This document shows, one piece after another, positions 1 to 7,222 of a DNA stretch of 23,575 nucleotides (the stretch's first letter is position 1; the number at the start of each line of letters is the position of its first letter). Source of the stretch: Chitinophagaceae bacterium. Lineage in GTDB: Bacteria; Bacteroidota; Bacteroidia; Chitinophagales; Chitinophagaceae. The notes under the pieces are model-generated. The model searched no databases. It was given only the letters and a program-made list of their open reading frames with translations, and was not told the DNA's origin. Made by a program: the position numbers and the translations under genes. The stretch lies in the NCBI GenBank assembly GCA_025351145.1, contig JANXWM010000621.1, positions 1 through 23,575 of the forward strand. The letters are read 5' to 3'.

Positions 1-35
1 GCAAAATCAGGCATCAATAATCATACACATCCAAC

Positions 36-1238
36 ATGAAAAAAGTAGTTCTTGGTTTTAGCGGTGGATTAGATACCACTTATTGTGTAAAATATTTAAC
101 CGAAGCAAAAGGTTACGAAGTGCATACGGTCATTGTAAACACAGGTGGCTTTAGCGAAGAAGAATTACAAAGCGCTGAAGCACATGCTTACAAACTCGGT
201 GCAAAAACGCACACCGCAGTTGATGCAGTAAAAGGTTATTACGACCGCATTATAAAATACCTTGTATTTGGAAATGTACTAAAGAACAATACTTATCCCT
301 TAAGCGTAAGTGCCGAAAGATTGATACAGGCTTTACATATTGCAGAACATGTAAAAACATTAAATGCGCAGGCCGTTGCACATGGCAGCACAGGTGCCGG
401 CAACGACCAGGTTCGTTTCGATATGATCTTTAATATCATGATTCCCGGCGTTGAAATTATTACACCAATAAGAGATTTAAAACTAAGCCGCGAAGAAGAG
501 ATCGAATATCTTAAAGACAGGGGTGTTGTAATGAACTTTGCGAAAGCTGCATACTCCATCAATAAAGGTTTATGGGGCACTAGTGTTGGAGGCAAAGAAA
601 CCCTGAATTCAAAAGGAATTTTGCCTGAAGCAGCATGGCCCACACAGGTTACCAAGCACGAAAGCGAAGAAGTAAAGCTCTATTTTAATAAAGGCGAACT
701 TGCAAGTGTAAATGATAAAACATTTGCACATCCATCCGAAGCAATTCAATATTTACAAACCATTGCCGGGCCTTACGGCATTGGCAGGGATATACATGTT
801 GGCGATACGATCATCGGCATAAAAGGTCGCGTAGGTTTTGAAGCGGCAGCGCCCATGGTAATTTTAAAAGCGCATCATGCTTTAGAAAAACATGTGCTCA
901 CCAAATGGCAGTTAAGCTGGAAGGATACCATTGCCAATTTCTATGGTAACTGGATGCATGAAGGACAAATCCTTGATCCGGTAATGAGGGACATGGAAGC
1001 CTTCCTGCAAAGCGCACAGGAAAATGTTACAGGCGATGTTTTTGTACAGTTGCTGCCTTACCGTTTTCAAATTATCGGCATAGAAAGTAAGTACGATTTA
1101 ATGAACAGTAAGTTTGGTAAGTACGGCGAAATGAACAATGGCTGGAGCGGAGAAGATGTGCGGGGCTTCTCAAAAATATTTGGCAATCAAACGGCCATGT
1201 ATCATTTAGTAAATGCCCCCCGCCCTGAAGGGAGCTAA
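36..1238 (+). CDS. argG: Argininosuccinate synthase
   Basis: Joins citrulline and aspartate using ATP to give argininosuccinate, the next-to-last step of arginine synthesis, in the cytoplasm. The 400-residue protein has the PP-loop ATP motif SGGLDT at residues 9-14, the family segment GSTGAGNDQVRFD at 117-129 and SINKGLWG at 174-181; length fits the family. The ATG at 36 gives the usual MKKVVLGFSGG opening and lies 35 bases from the window edge, so its promoter is not visible. It is the first visible gene of an arginine cluster, 47 bases before argC. The oddity is its end: the last codons (NAPRPEGS and the TAA) lie inside a copy of the GC-rich palindromic repeat at 1215-1243, so the repeat appears to have supplied the native C-terminus and stop codon. 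Identification is secure. Confidence 0.97.
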   Translation: MKKVVLGFSGGLDTTYCVKYLTEAKGYEVHTVIVNTGGFSEEELQSAEAHAYKLGAKTHTAVDAVKGYYDRIIKYLVFGNVLKNNTYPLSVSAERLIQALHIAEHVKTLNAQAVAHGSTGAGNDQVRFDMIFNIMIPGVEIITPIRDLKLSREEEIEYLKDRGVVMNFAKAAYSINKGLWGTSVGGKETLNSKGILPEAAWPTQVTKHESEEVKLYFNKGELASVNDKTFAHPSEAIQYLQTIAGPYGIGRDIHVGDTIIGIKGRVGFEAAAPMVILKAHHALEKHVLTKWQLSWKDTIANFYGNWMHEGQILDPVMRDMEAFLQSAQENVTGDVFVQLLPYRFQIIGIESKYDLMNSKFGKYGEMNNGWSGEDVRGFSKIFGNQTAMYHLVNAPRPEGS

Positions 1239-1243
1239 GAAAT
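1215..1243 (-). repeat. GC-rich palindromic element, copy 1 (argG 3' end)
   Basis: Copy of the arg-cluster element in the CCCCTAAAGGGG-like orientation (called '-' here; '+' is CCCCTTTAGGGG). This copy is diverged to GCCCTGAAGGGAGC but keeps the trailing AAGAAAT seen after the copies at 2318 and 3569. It encodes residues A-P-R-P-E-G-S and the argG stop codon. Confidence 0.75.
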
Positions 1244-1285
1244 TCCGGATGAAAATAATTACAATCATAAAAATAAAATTGCCCA

Positions 1286-2317
1286 ATGAACAAATTTAAA
1301 AACACTCCTTTAGGGGCTGGGGGCATCCGGGTTGGTATTGTGGGTGGCGCAGGTTATACCGGCGGTGAGTTAATCCGTTTATTAATTCATCACCCCAATG
1401 TGGAAATAAACTTTGTACATAGCACAAGTAATGCAAGCAAACTAATTTACGAAGTGCATCACGATCTTATCGGCGATACCGCGATACGCTTCACCCACGA
1501 ATTAAGCAACACCATTGATATTTTATTTTTATGCCTCGGCCATGGCGATGCAAGAAAATTTTTAGAAGCCAACCCCATTGCTGAGTATATAAAAATAATT
1601 GACTTATCTAACGACTTTCGGTTAGCTCAAAACTCCCAGCTTGAAGCCCGCAGCTTTATTTACGGCCTGCCCGAATTAAACAAAGAACAAATTCAGTCGG
1701 CACAAAATATTGCTAACCCCGGCTGTTTTGCAACTGCTATTCAACTGGGCTTATTGCCCTTGGCAAAAGCAGGCTTATTAAGCGATGTATATACTACAGG
1801 AATTACAGGCTCAACCGGGGCAGGGCAGGGCTTAACTTCAACCTCTCATTTTAGCTGGCGGGCAAACAATATACAGGCATATAAAACACTAACACACCAG
1901 CACCTTAATGAGATACACCGATCCCTGCATCAACTGCAGGAGGATTTCCCCCCATCTCCTTTTGGAGAGGGGCCGGGGGTGAGGTTCGTTCCATGGCGCG
2001 GCGATTTTACACGGGGTATTTATGTAAGCTCAACACTTGATTGTGGGTTACCTTTTAACGAAATACAGCATCTATATAAAACGTTTTATGCAGATCAGCA
2101 TTTTACGCATGTAAGCGATACCATGATCGATTTAAAACAGGTAGTAAATACCAACAAATGTTTGATCCATTTAGAAAAACATGGAAACAAACTGGTTGTT
2201 CACTCAGCCATAGACAATCTTTTGAAAGGCGCATCAGGGCAGGCAGTACAGAACATGAACTTAATGCTTGGGATTGATGAGACAACGGGTCTAAAATTAA
2301 AAGCAAATTATTTTTAG
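1286..2317 (+). CDS. argC: N-acyl-gamma-glutamyl-phosphate reductase
   Basis: NADPH-dependent reduction of N-acylglutamyl phosphate to the semialdehyde in arginine synthesis. The 343-residue protein has the Rossmann motif VGIVGGAGYTGGEL at 16-29, the catalytic-cysteine segment NPGCFAT at 144-150 (Cys147) and a histidine segment HQHLNEI at 204-210 in the place of the family's HRHxPEI. Two segments look foreign. Residues 6-13 (NTPLGAGG) are exactly a 24-base repeat that pushes the normal IRVGIVGG start inward by a dozen residues. Residues about 221-233 (PPSPFGEGPGVR) form a longer repeat variant between the LHQLQ helix and the FVPWRGDFTRGI strand. Both keep the frame open and spare the active-site motifs, so the enzyme is probably functional. 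The stop codon directly abuts another repeat copy at 2318. ATG is the only sensible start. Confidence 0.96.
   Translation: MNKFKNTPLGAGGIRVGIVGGAGYTGGELIRLLIHHPNVEINFVHSTSNASKLIYEVHHDLIGDTAIRFTHELSNTIDILFLCLGHGDARKFLEANPIAEYIKIIDLSNDFRLAQNSQLEARSFIYGLPELNKEQIQSAQNIANPGCFATAIQLGLLPLAKAGLLSDVYTTGITGSTGAGQGLTSTSHFSWRANNIQAYKTLTHQHLNEIHRSLHQLQEDFPPSPFGEGPGVRFVPWRGDFTRGIYVSSTLDCGLPFNEIQHLYKTFYADQHFTHVSDTMIDLKQVVNTNKCLIHLEKHGNKLVVHSAIDNLLKGASGQAVQNMNLMLGIDETTGLKLKANYF
1301..1324 (+). repeat. GC-rich palindromic element, copy 2 (argC N-terminus)
   Basis: A 24-base copy in '+' orientation, AACACTCCTTTAGGGGCTGG followed by GGGC, encoding NTPLGAGG in frame five codons after the argC start. Confidence 0.85.
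1945..1987 (-). repeat. Longer GC-rich palindromic element, copy 3 (inside argC)
   Basis: About 43 bases with a perfect inner stem TCTCC-TTTT-GGAGA (1955-1968), flanked by C-runs and G-runs. It is read as F-P-P-S-P-F-G-E-G-P-G-V-R-F. Its frame matches the PPSPKGE reading of the copy at the argD 3' end, but the right half (GGGGCCGGGGGTGAGG) is longer than in the other copies, so it may be a distinct subfamily. Confidence 0.8.
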
Positions 2318-2345
2318 CCCCCAACCCCTAAAGGGGAGAAAGAAA
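2318..2345 (-). repeat. GC-rich palindromic element, copy 4 (argC-argD gap)
   Basis: CCCCCAACCCCTAAAGGGGA then GAAAGAAA, beginning at the base after the argC stop codon. It is the only copy in the cluster that lies wholly outside a reading frame. The 52-base gap to argD is mostly this element. The stem CCCCT/AGGGG could pair in RNA but no U-run follows it. Confidence 0.85.
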
Positions 2346-2369
2346 TATACAATCAACATTATTATAATT

Positions 2370-3620
2370 ATGAGTAATTCCAAAATCAGTGACGAAGCTT
2401 CCAAAGTTCCCCCTTTAGGGGGCGGAGGGGGCAAATTATTCGACGTTTATCCCCTCAACGACATTACCATCACCAAAGCACAAGGCTCTTATGTATGGGA
2501 TGAAAATGGAGTGCAGTATCTTGATATGTATGGTGGCCATGCAGTCATCAGCATTGGTCATACACATCCACATTGGGTTAAAAGAATTGAAGAGCAATTA
2601 GAGAAAATTGCATTTTATTCCAACTCAATCCATATCCCTATACAGCAACAACTTGCTGATAAATTAGCAAAAGTTTCAGGCAAAGAAGATTACCAGTTAT
2701 TTCTCGTAAACAGTGGTGCCGAAGCCAATGAGAATGCACTAAAGCTTGCTTCATTTCATACCGGTAAAAAGAAGATCGTTGCATTTACAAAAGCTTTTCA
2801 TGGAAGAACTTCTTTAGCAGTTGCAGCAACAGATAATCCAAAAATTATTGCGCCGGTTAATGAAACCGACAACGTAGATTTTCTTCCTTTCAATGATGAA
2901 GATGCTTTAAAAACTTATTTCCAAACCAAAGGAAAAAAAGTTGCTGCCGTTATCATCGAAGGCATACAAGGAGTTGGCGGAATTAACATCGCAAACGATA
3001 GTTTTCTTCAACTCATCCGCCGCTTGTGCGATCAGCACGAAGCAGTTTATATTGCCGACAGTGTGCAATGTGGTTATGGCCGCAGCGGTATGTTTTTCTC
3101 ACACGATTATGCAGGTGCTAATGCCGACATATATACCATGGCAAAGGGCATGGGCAATGGCTTTCCGGTTGGTGGCATTTTAATTGCACCGCATATTAAA
3201 CCAAAGCATGGAATGCTCGGCACCACTTTCGGCGGCAACCATCTTGCATGTGCTGCAGCACTTGCTGTGCTCGAAGTAATAGAAGAAGAAAAACTGATCG
3301 GTATTGCCAAACAGCGTGGCATGTATTTGCTCAACCGGCTCAAAGCAATTGATGGTATAAAAAATGTGCGTGGACGCGGTTTAATGATCGGCTTCGATGT
3401 GCCCGATGAATTGAAAGACCTTCGTAAAAAACTGCTCAACGATTTCTTTATTTTCACAGGCGAAGCAAAGCCAAATGTAATACGTTTGCTACCCGCACTT
3501 ACAATAACAAGAAAGCAGGTTGACGAATTTTTAGATACGTTGAAAGAAGCGATTGAAGAGCTGAAGGCACCCCCATCCCCTAAAGGGGAGAAAGAAAAAG
3601 CAGCGGTAGAAAACGTATAG
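2370..3620 (+). CDS. argD: N-acylornithine aminotransferase (class III, PLP)
   Basis: Transfers an amino group from glutamate to the N-acylglutamate semialdehyde, giving N-acylornithine. The 416-residue protein has NSGAEANENALK at 114-125, FHGRTS at 143-148, the PLP-contact segment ADSVQCGYGRSG at 229-240 and the Schiff-base lysine in TMAKGMGNGFPVGG (Lys259). Asp230 and Gln233 are kept, but the usual Glu after the Asp is Ser231. Both ends carry repeat-derived segments: residues 13-21 (VPPLGGGGG) before the conserved FDVYPLNDI start, and residues 400-408 (APPSPKGEK) after the last helix. The core is intact, so activity is expected. The ATG at 2370 follows an A/T-rich leader without a Shine-Dalgarno sequence, as usual in Bacteroidota. 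The neighbours fix its role as ArgD rather than another omega-aminotransferase. Confidence 0.94.
   Translation: MSNSKISDEASKVPPLGGGGGKLFDVYPLNDITITKAQGSYVWDENGVQYLDMYGGHAVISIGHTHPHWVKRIEEQLEKIAFYSNSIHIPIQQQLADKLAKVSGKEDYQLFLVNSGAEANENALKLASFHTGKKKIVAFTKAFHGRTSLAVAATDNPKIIAPVNETDNVDFLPFNDEDALKTYFQTKGKKVAAVIIEGIQGVGGINIANDSFLQLIRRLCDQHEAVYIADSVQCGYGRSGMFFSHDYAGANADIYTMAKGMGNGFPVGGILIAPHIKPKHGMLGTTFGGNHLACAAALAVLEVIEEEKLIGIAKQRGMYLLNRLKAIDGIKNVRGRGLMIGFDVPDELKDLRKKLLNDFFIFTGEAKPNVIRLLPALTITRKQVDEFLDTLKEAIEELKAPPSPKGEKEKAAVENV
2407..2432 (+). repeat. GC-rich palindromic element, copy 5 (argD N-terminus)
   Basis: TTCCCCCTTTAGGGGGCGGA then GGGGGC. Perfect CCCCCT-TT-AGGGGG type palindrome read as P-P-L-G-G-G-G-G, in the same frame as the argC, argF' and argH copies. 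Confidence 0.88.
3569..3597 (-). repeat. GC-rich palindromic element, copy 6 (argD C-terminus)
   Basis: ACCCCCATCCCCTAAAGGGG then AGAAAGAAA. Nearly identical to the intergenic copy at 2318-2345, but here translated as P-P-S-P-K-G-E-K-E inside the argD tail. Confidence 0.88.
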
Positions 3621-3688
3621 CGTATTTTAATTTCGCTTTGGGAGTTAGGAGTTTTTTGATACCGGCTTTTTGTATTTCATAGCATCAT

Positions 3689-3700
3689 CGTTGCGTCGCA
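3689..3700 (+). repeat. Partial GTTGCGTCGCA intergenic repeat
   Basis: CGTTGCGTCGCA matches the start of the 31-base intergenic repeat family but the CTCTTGTAC half is missing. It lies in the 117-base gap before the small exported protein gene, facing the diverged arm at 4166-4187 on the other side of that gene. Confidence 0.4.
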
Positions 3701-3737
3701 ATCACTTTATCGTTCGGAACAATTATGAACAAAGCGA

Positions 3738-4139
3738 ATGAAAAAAATAATCCAGATTTTAAGTTTGATTTTAATTAGTTCAATTGCTCAAGCTCAAATA
3801 AAGGACGCTGGACCCGAAGCTTATTTTGGTTATTTAGGATTAGATTCTATGAAACGTATTGAGTTATTACAATATGATACGCTAAAAATGGATAATCAAA
3901 ATTTGAAAGTAATTCGTTTTATGGTTGCATTGAGTTGTTATGATTGTGGCAATTGCAGAGGAGATGTCTTTGTAGTGCCAATTGAAGGAAATGCTATCAG
4001 TACCAAAAAAGATTTTTTCAAAAGTCTACAAAAAAGTTTGTCACAAAATATTCTTTTGACAATTTGGAATATTGAATTTATGAACCCGCAAGGAAAACTT
4101 ATTAAATATCCAAGAGAGTTTTCATTTAAGTTGTACTAG
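3738..4139 (+). CDS. Exported protein of unknown function with CxxCxxC motif
   Basis: A 133-residue protein that I do not recognise. Residues 1-19 form a signal peptide (basic MKKI, hydrophobic ILSLILISSIAQ, A-Q-A-Q cleavage region), so it is probably exported to the periplasm. The mature part has a cysteine cluster C-Y-D-C-G-N-C at about residues 68-74, which could bind a metal or form a disulfide. The rest is a mix of short strands and a lysine-rich helix. It interrupts the arginine enzymes between argD and argF' on the same strand, yet its export and clearly higher A+T content argue against an arginine role. A partial intergenic repeat lies before it and a diverged arm of the same family after it, so it looks like an inserted cassette. 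The ATG at 3738 gives a good signal peptide. No function is assigned. Confidence 0.75.
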   Translation: MKKIIQILSLILISSIAQAQIKDAGPEAYFGYLGLDSMKRIELLQYDTLKMDNQNLKVIRFMVALSCYDCGNCRGDVFVVPIEGNAISTKKDFFKSLQKSLSQNILLTIWNIEFMNPQGKLIKYPREFSFKLY

Positions 4140-4165
4140 TGAGGTTGTTCAGTGATGATTCGAAC

Positions 4166-4187
4166 GTACAAGTGAGTGACACAACAG
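4166..4187 (-). repeat. Diverged intergenic repeat arm (GTACAAGTGAGTGACAC type)
   Basis: GTACAAGTGAGTGACACAAC aligns with GTACAAGAGTGCGACGCAAG of the main intergenic family with several changes, and is followed by AGAAGCTTAATAG resembling that family's TAAAGCTTCATAG. The same subtype recurs at 10594-10615. Confidence 0.6.
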
Positions 4188-4230
4188 AAGCTTAATAGTA
4201 GCAATGCAGCCATGTACAAAAAGTATCAAG

Positions 4231-4254
4231 TGATAAGTTGTAAGTAATAAGTAA
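4231..4254 (+). repeat. AAGTAATAAGTAA repeat before argF'
   Basis: TGATAAGTTGTAAGTAATAA then GTAA directly precedes the argF' start. The 13-mer AAGTAATAAGTAA and the element GTTGTAAGTA both recur in the argF'-argB junction at 5218-5250. Confidence 0.5.
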
Positions 4255-4258
4255 AAGA

Positions 4259-5230
4259 ATGAAACAATTCATCTCCGTTAAGGATGTAAACGACATCAAC
4301 GCTTTGGCCGCAAAAGCACTTACATACAAAGCGGATCCGTTTATGCACCGCACACTCGGCGCAGATAAGCGAATGGGTTTGTTGTTCCTGAACCCCAGCC
4401 TGCGCACACGTTTGAGCACGCAGGTAGCTGCCGGCAACCTTGGCATGGAAGCGATTGTTTTCAACGTTGACAAAGAAGGATGGGCGCTGGAATTTGAAGA
4501 AGGTGCTATTATGAGCGGCAACACAGTGGAGCATATTAAAGATGCAGCGCCTATACTTGGAAATTATTTTGATATTCTCTGCATAAGAACTTTCCCCTCG
4601 CTTAAAAACCGTGAAGACGATTACAGTGAATTATATATTTCGCAGTTTATAAAATATTGCGGCGTGCCTGTGATAAGTTTAGAAAGTTCAACACTGCACC
4701 CGTTGCAATCTTTAACAGATATTATTACTATAAAAGAACACATGCTTCTTAACTCCCCTTTAGGGGGTGGGGGCAAACCTAAGATTGTATTAACATGGGC
4801 GCCTCATGTAAAACCATTGCCACAATGTGTGGCCAACAGTTTTGCACAATGGATCAACGCATGGGGCGAAGCAGATTTTGTAATTACGCATCCGGAAGAC
4901 TATGAATTGAATGAATCGTTTACAAAAGGGGCAACCATTACACATAACCAGGATGAGGCATTAAAAGATGCTGACTTTGTTTATGTAAAAAACTGGAGTA
5001 CTTATAATGATTATGGAAAAATTTATGAGAATGATCCTAAGTGGATGCTGACTAATGAAAAGATACAACTCACCAACAACGTCAAAGTAATGCATTGCCT
5101 GCCCGTAAGAAGAAATGTAGAATTAAGTGATGAGGTGCTGGACAGTGCAAACAGTATTGTTACACAGCAGGCTTCAAACAGGGTATGGGCAGCGCAGGCT
5201 GTGATAAGTGAAATTTTAAGTAATAAGTAA
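4259..5230 (+). CDS. argF': N-acylornithine carbamoyltransferase (ArgF'), probably N-succinyl type
   Basis: Carbamoylates N-acylated ornithine, the Bacteroidota/Xanthomonas variant of the OTCase step. The 323-residue protein has the carbamoyl-phosphate segment FLNPSLRTRLSTQ at 43-55 (family SxRTR), HPLQSLTD at 147-154 and MHCLPVRRNVELSD at 278-291. At residue 90, in the segment SGNTVEHI, it has Val. From memory of the structural work on this family, the equivalent residue is Glu92 in the Xanthomonas N-acetyl enzyme and Pro90 in the Bacteroides fragilis N-succinyl enzyme, so a neutral residue points to N-succinylornithine. Residues 164-172 (LNSPLGGGG) are a repeat-derived insertion between the TIKEH helix and the KPKIVLTWAPH strand. 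The C-terminus SNK comes from an AAGTAATAAGTAA repeat. Substrate choice is an inference; the family is secure. Confidence 0.93.
   Translation: MKQFISVKDVNDINALAAKALTYKADPFMHRTLGADKRMGLLFLNPSLRTRLSTQVAAGNLGMEAIVFNVDKEGWALEFEEGAIMSGNTVEHIKDAAPILGNYFDILCIRTFPSLKNREDDYSELYISQFIKYCGVPVISLESSTLHPLQSLTDIITIKEHMLLNSPLGGGGKPKIVLTWAPHVKPLPQCVANSFAQWINAWGEADFVITHPEDYELNESFTKGATITHNQDEALKDADFVYVKNWSTYNDYGKIYENDPKWMLTNEKIQLTNNVKVMHCLPVRRNVELSDEVLDSANSIVTQQASNRVWAAQAVISEILSNK
4746..4774 (+). repeat. GC-rich palindromic element, copy 7 (inside argF')
   Basis: TTCTTAACTCCCCTTTAGGG then GGTGGGGGC, the best-preserved '+' copy in the window. Codons CTT AAC TCC CCT TTA GGG GGT GGG GGC give L-N-S-P-L-G-G-G-G. 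Confidence 0.9.
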
Positions 5231-5250
5231 TAAGTTATTTGTTGTAAGTA
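5218..5250 (+). repeat. AAGTAATAAGT repeat at argF'-argB junction
   Basis: Tandem AAGTAATAAGTAATAAGT followed by TATTTGTTGTAAGTA. It contains the last two codons and stop of argF' and runs up to the argB start codon. Related to 4231-4254. Confidence 0.5.
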
Positions 5251-6038
5251 TGGAGCAATTGTATATTATAAAGATTGGTGGAAATGTGATTGATAATGAA
5301 TCAAATCTTTCTTCTTTTTTATCAACTTTTGCATCTATAAAATCTCCAAAAATCCTGGTTCATGGCGGCGGAAAGATTGCAACAAAAATTGGCGACAAAC
5401 TTGGAATAGAATCGAAATATATTAACGGCAGAAGAATTACGGATGACAATACGATTGATATTGTAACAATGGTATACGGTGGATTGGTAAATAAAAAAAT
5501 TGTTGCACAATTACAGGCAAAAGGGGCAAATGCGATTGGTTTAACCGGAGCTGATGCAAATCTGATTCCTGCAAAAAAAAGACCTGTAAAAGATATTGAT
5601 TACGGCTGGGTAGGCGATATAAATAGTGCTCAATTTCCTGTTTCTACTTTTCATTTGTTTTTACAAAACAATATGGTTCCGGTCTTCGCTCCTTTAACCC
5701 ATGACGGTGAAGGGCATATACTGAATACAAATGCTGATACCATCGCATCATCAATAGCAGTGGCACTTTCAGGGGTTTATGATGTAAGGCTGATCTACTG
5801 TTTCGAAAGAAAAGGTGTTCTTGAAAATGTAGACGATGCAAATTCAGTGATCAATCTTATTACCAAAGAAAAATACAAGCAACTGCTTGCTGAAGAAAAA
5901 TTATTTGCTGGGATTATCCCAAAAATTGATAACGCCTTTGCTGCAATTGATGCCGGCGTAAAAGAAGTATTAATCGGCGATGCAAATGATCTTTTGCAAA
6001 ACACAACAGAACAAACATTGGGAACGCTTATAAAATAA
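5250..6038 (+). CDS. argB: N-acylglutamate kinase
   Basis: Phosphorylates N-acylglutamate with ATP, the second step of arginine synthesis. The 262-residue amino-acid-kinase fold protein has KIGGN at 8-12, VHGGG at 37-41, GRRITD at 60-65, GLTGADANLI at 97-106, NTNADTIAS at 159-167 and the family segment AGIIPKIDNAF at 220-230. Length is normal. It lacks the extra N-terminal helix typical of arginine-inhibited hexameric kinases, so feedback control by arginine may be weak (inference). If the pathway is succinylated, as the argF' neighbour suggests, the real substrate may be N-succinylglutamate. It carries no GC-rich repeat insertion, unlike four of its neighbours. It ends 2 bases before the argE start, so the two are probably translated together. 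Confidence 0.95.
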   Translation: MEQLYIIKIGGNVIDNESNLSSFLSTFASIKSPKILVHGGGKIATKIGDKLGIESKYINGRRITDDNTIDIVTMVYGGLVNKKIVAQLQAKGANAIGLTGADANLIPAKKRPVKDIDYGWVGDINSAQFPVSTFHLFLQNNMVPVFAPLTHDGEGHILNTNADTIASSIAVALSGVYDVRLIYCFERKGVLENVDDANSVINLITKEKYKQLLAEEKLFAGIIPKIDNAFAAIDAGVKEVLIGDANDLLQNTTEQTLGTLIK

Positions 6039-6040
6039 CA

Positions 6041-7105
6041 ATGGAAGTTGAACAGTTATATAATGATGCTTTAGGTTTATTAAAACAATTAATTTCAACC
6101 CAGTCTTTTTCGCGGGAAGAAGATAAAACCGCTGCTCTTATTGAAACCTTTCTGCAGTCAAAAGGAGTTACTGCAAACCGCCACATGAACAATGTGTGGG
6201 CAGTGAATAAATACTTTGATAAGAACAAACCATCTATTTTGCTTAACTCGCATCACGACACGGTTAAACCAAACCCGCAATACACCAAAGATCCTTATGC
6301 TCCCATTATAGAAGACGGCAAATTATACGGCCTTGGCAGCAATGATGCAGGCGGTTGCTTAGTTTCATTGATTGCAGTATTTGTTTATTTCTACGATAAA
6401 GAAAACATGAAATATAATTTTGTTTTGGGCGCTTCATCCGAAGAAGAGATTTCTGGATTCAATGGCATCGAAGCATTGATTCCTGTTATGCCCGAAATTA
6501 GTTTTGCCATTGTTGGCGAACCAACACAAATGAATCTCGCTATTGCAGAAAAAGGTCTTATGGTACTGGATTGTTTATCGCATGGTAAAGCTGGTCATGC
6601 TGCAAGAGAAGAAGGCGAGAACGCGATCTATAAAGCCATGAAAGATATTGCATGGATCAACAGTTACCAATTCCCCAAAGTATCAGAATGGCTCGGTAAA
6701 GTAAAGATGAGTGTAACGGTGATCAATACAGAAAATAAAGCACACAATGTAGTTCCTGCAGAGAGTGCATTTGTGGTGGATGTGCGTGTTACCGATGTGT
6801 ATGCACACGAAGAAATTTTGCAAACCATAGAGCAAAATATCGGCAGCGCAGTAAAGCCACGCAGCCTTCGTATGCGTTCTACAAGAATTGATGCGGATCA
6901 TCCTGTAGTTCAGGCTGGGCTTGCATTGGGCAAAAACATGTATGGTTCACCAACCTGTTCCGATAAAGCGCTGATGCCCTTCCCGGCGCTTAAATGCGGG
7001 CCTGGCGATAGTGCAAGAAGCCACACTGCAGATGAGTATATTTACATAGATGAAATAAAGGATGGCATCGCAACATATATTAAGATGATCGAAAAAATAT
7101 TGTAA
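6041..7105 (+). CDS. argE: M20-family deacylase, N-acylcitrulline/N-acylornithine deacetylase
   Basis: Zinc-dependent amide hydrolase that would remove the acyl group from N-acylcitrulline to release citrulline. The 354-residue protein shows the M20 metal and catalytic set: SHHDTV at 70-75 (His71 and Asp73 in the H-x-D motif), GSNDAGG at 99-105 (Asp102), SSEEEISG at 132-139 (catalytic Glu and metal Glu), VGEP at 158-161, and a late His in RSHTADEY at 326-333 (His328). The dimerisation lid, SHGKAGHAAREEGENAI, starts at 180. It follows argB by 2 bases and lacks any repeat insertion. In sequence alone it resembles both ArgE and DapE; the arginine neighbours and the ArgF' route decide for ArgE acting on the acylated citrulline. 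Confidence 0.9.
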   Translation: MEVEQLYNDALGLLKQLISTQSFSREEDKTAALIETFLQSKGVTANRHMNNVWAVNKYFDKNKPSILLNSHHDTVKPNPQYTKDPYAPIIEDGKLYGLGSNDAGGCLVSLIAVFVYFYDKENMKYNFVLGASSEEEISGFNGIEALIPVMPEISFAIVGEPTQMNLAIAEKGLMVLDCLSHGKAGHAAREEGENAIYKAMKDIAWINSYQFPKVSEWLGKVKMSVTVINTENKAHNVVPAESAFVVDVRVTDVYAHEEILQTIEQNIGSAVKPRSLRMRSTRIDADHPVVQAGLALGKNMYGSPTCSDKALMPFPALKCGPGDSARSHTADEYIYIDEIKDGIATYIKMIEKIL

Positions 7106-7146
7106 GAGATTTTTGTACCAAACTTTAGTTTTCAATTGGGCTTTCG

Positions 7147-7165
7147 TTGCGTCGCACACTTGTAC
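7147..7165 (+). repeat. Intergenic TTGCGTCGCAC repeat, argE-argH gap
   Basis: TTGCGTCGCACACTTGTAC, one base change from the main family (CACACTTG for CACTCTTG), the same variant as at 9905-9923. It is the main content of the 117-base argE-argH gap and could separate the two transcripts. Confidence 0.75.
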
Positions 7166-7222
7166 ACTTGTAATTTTTCTGAACTTTGGCTTCACAAAAT
7201 CAAGCATTAAAAAATTTATATC

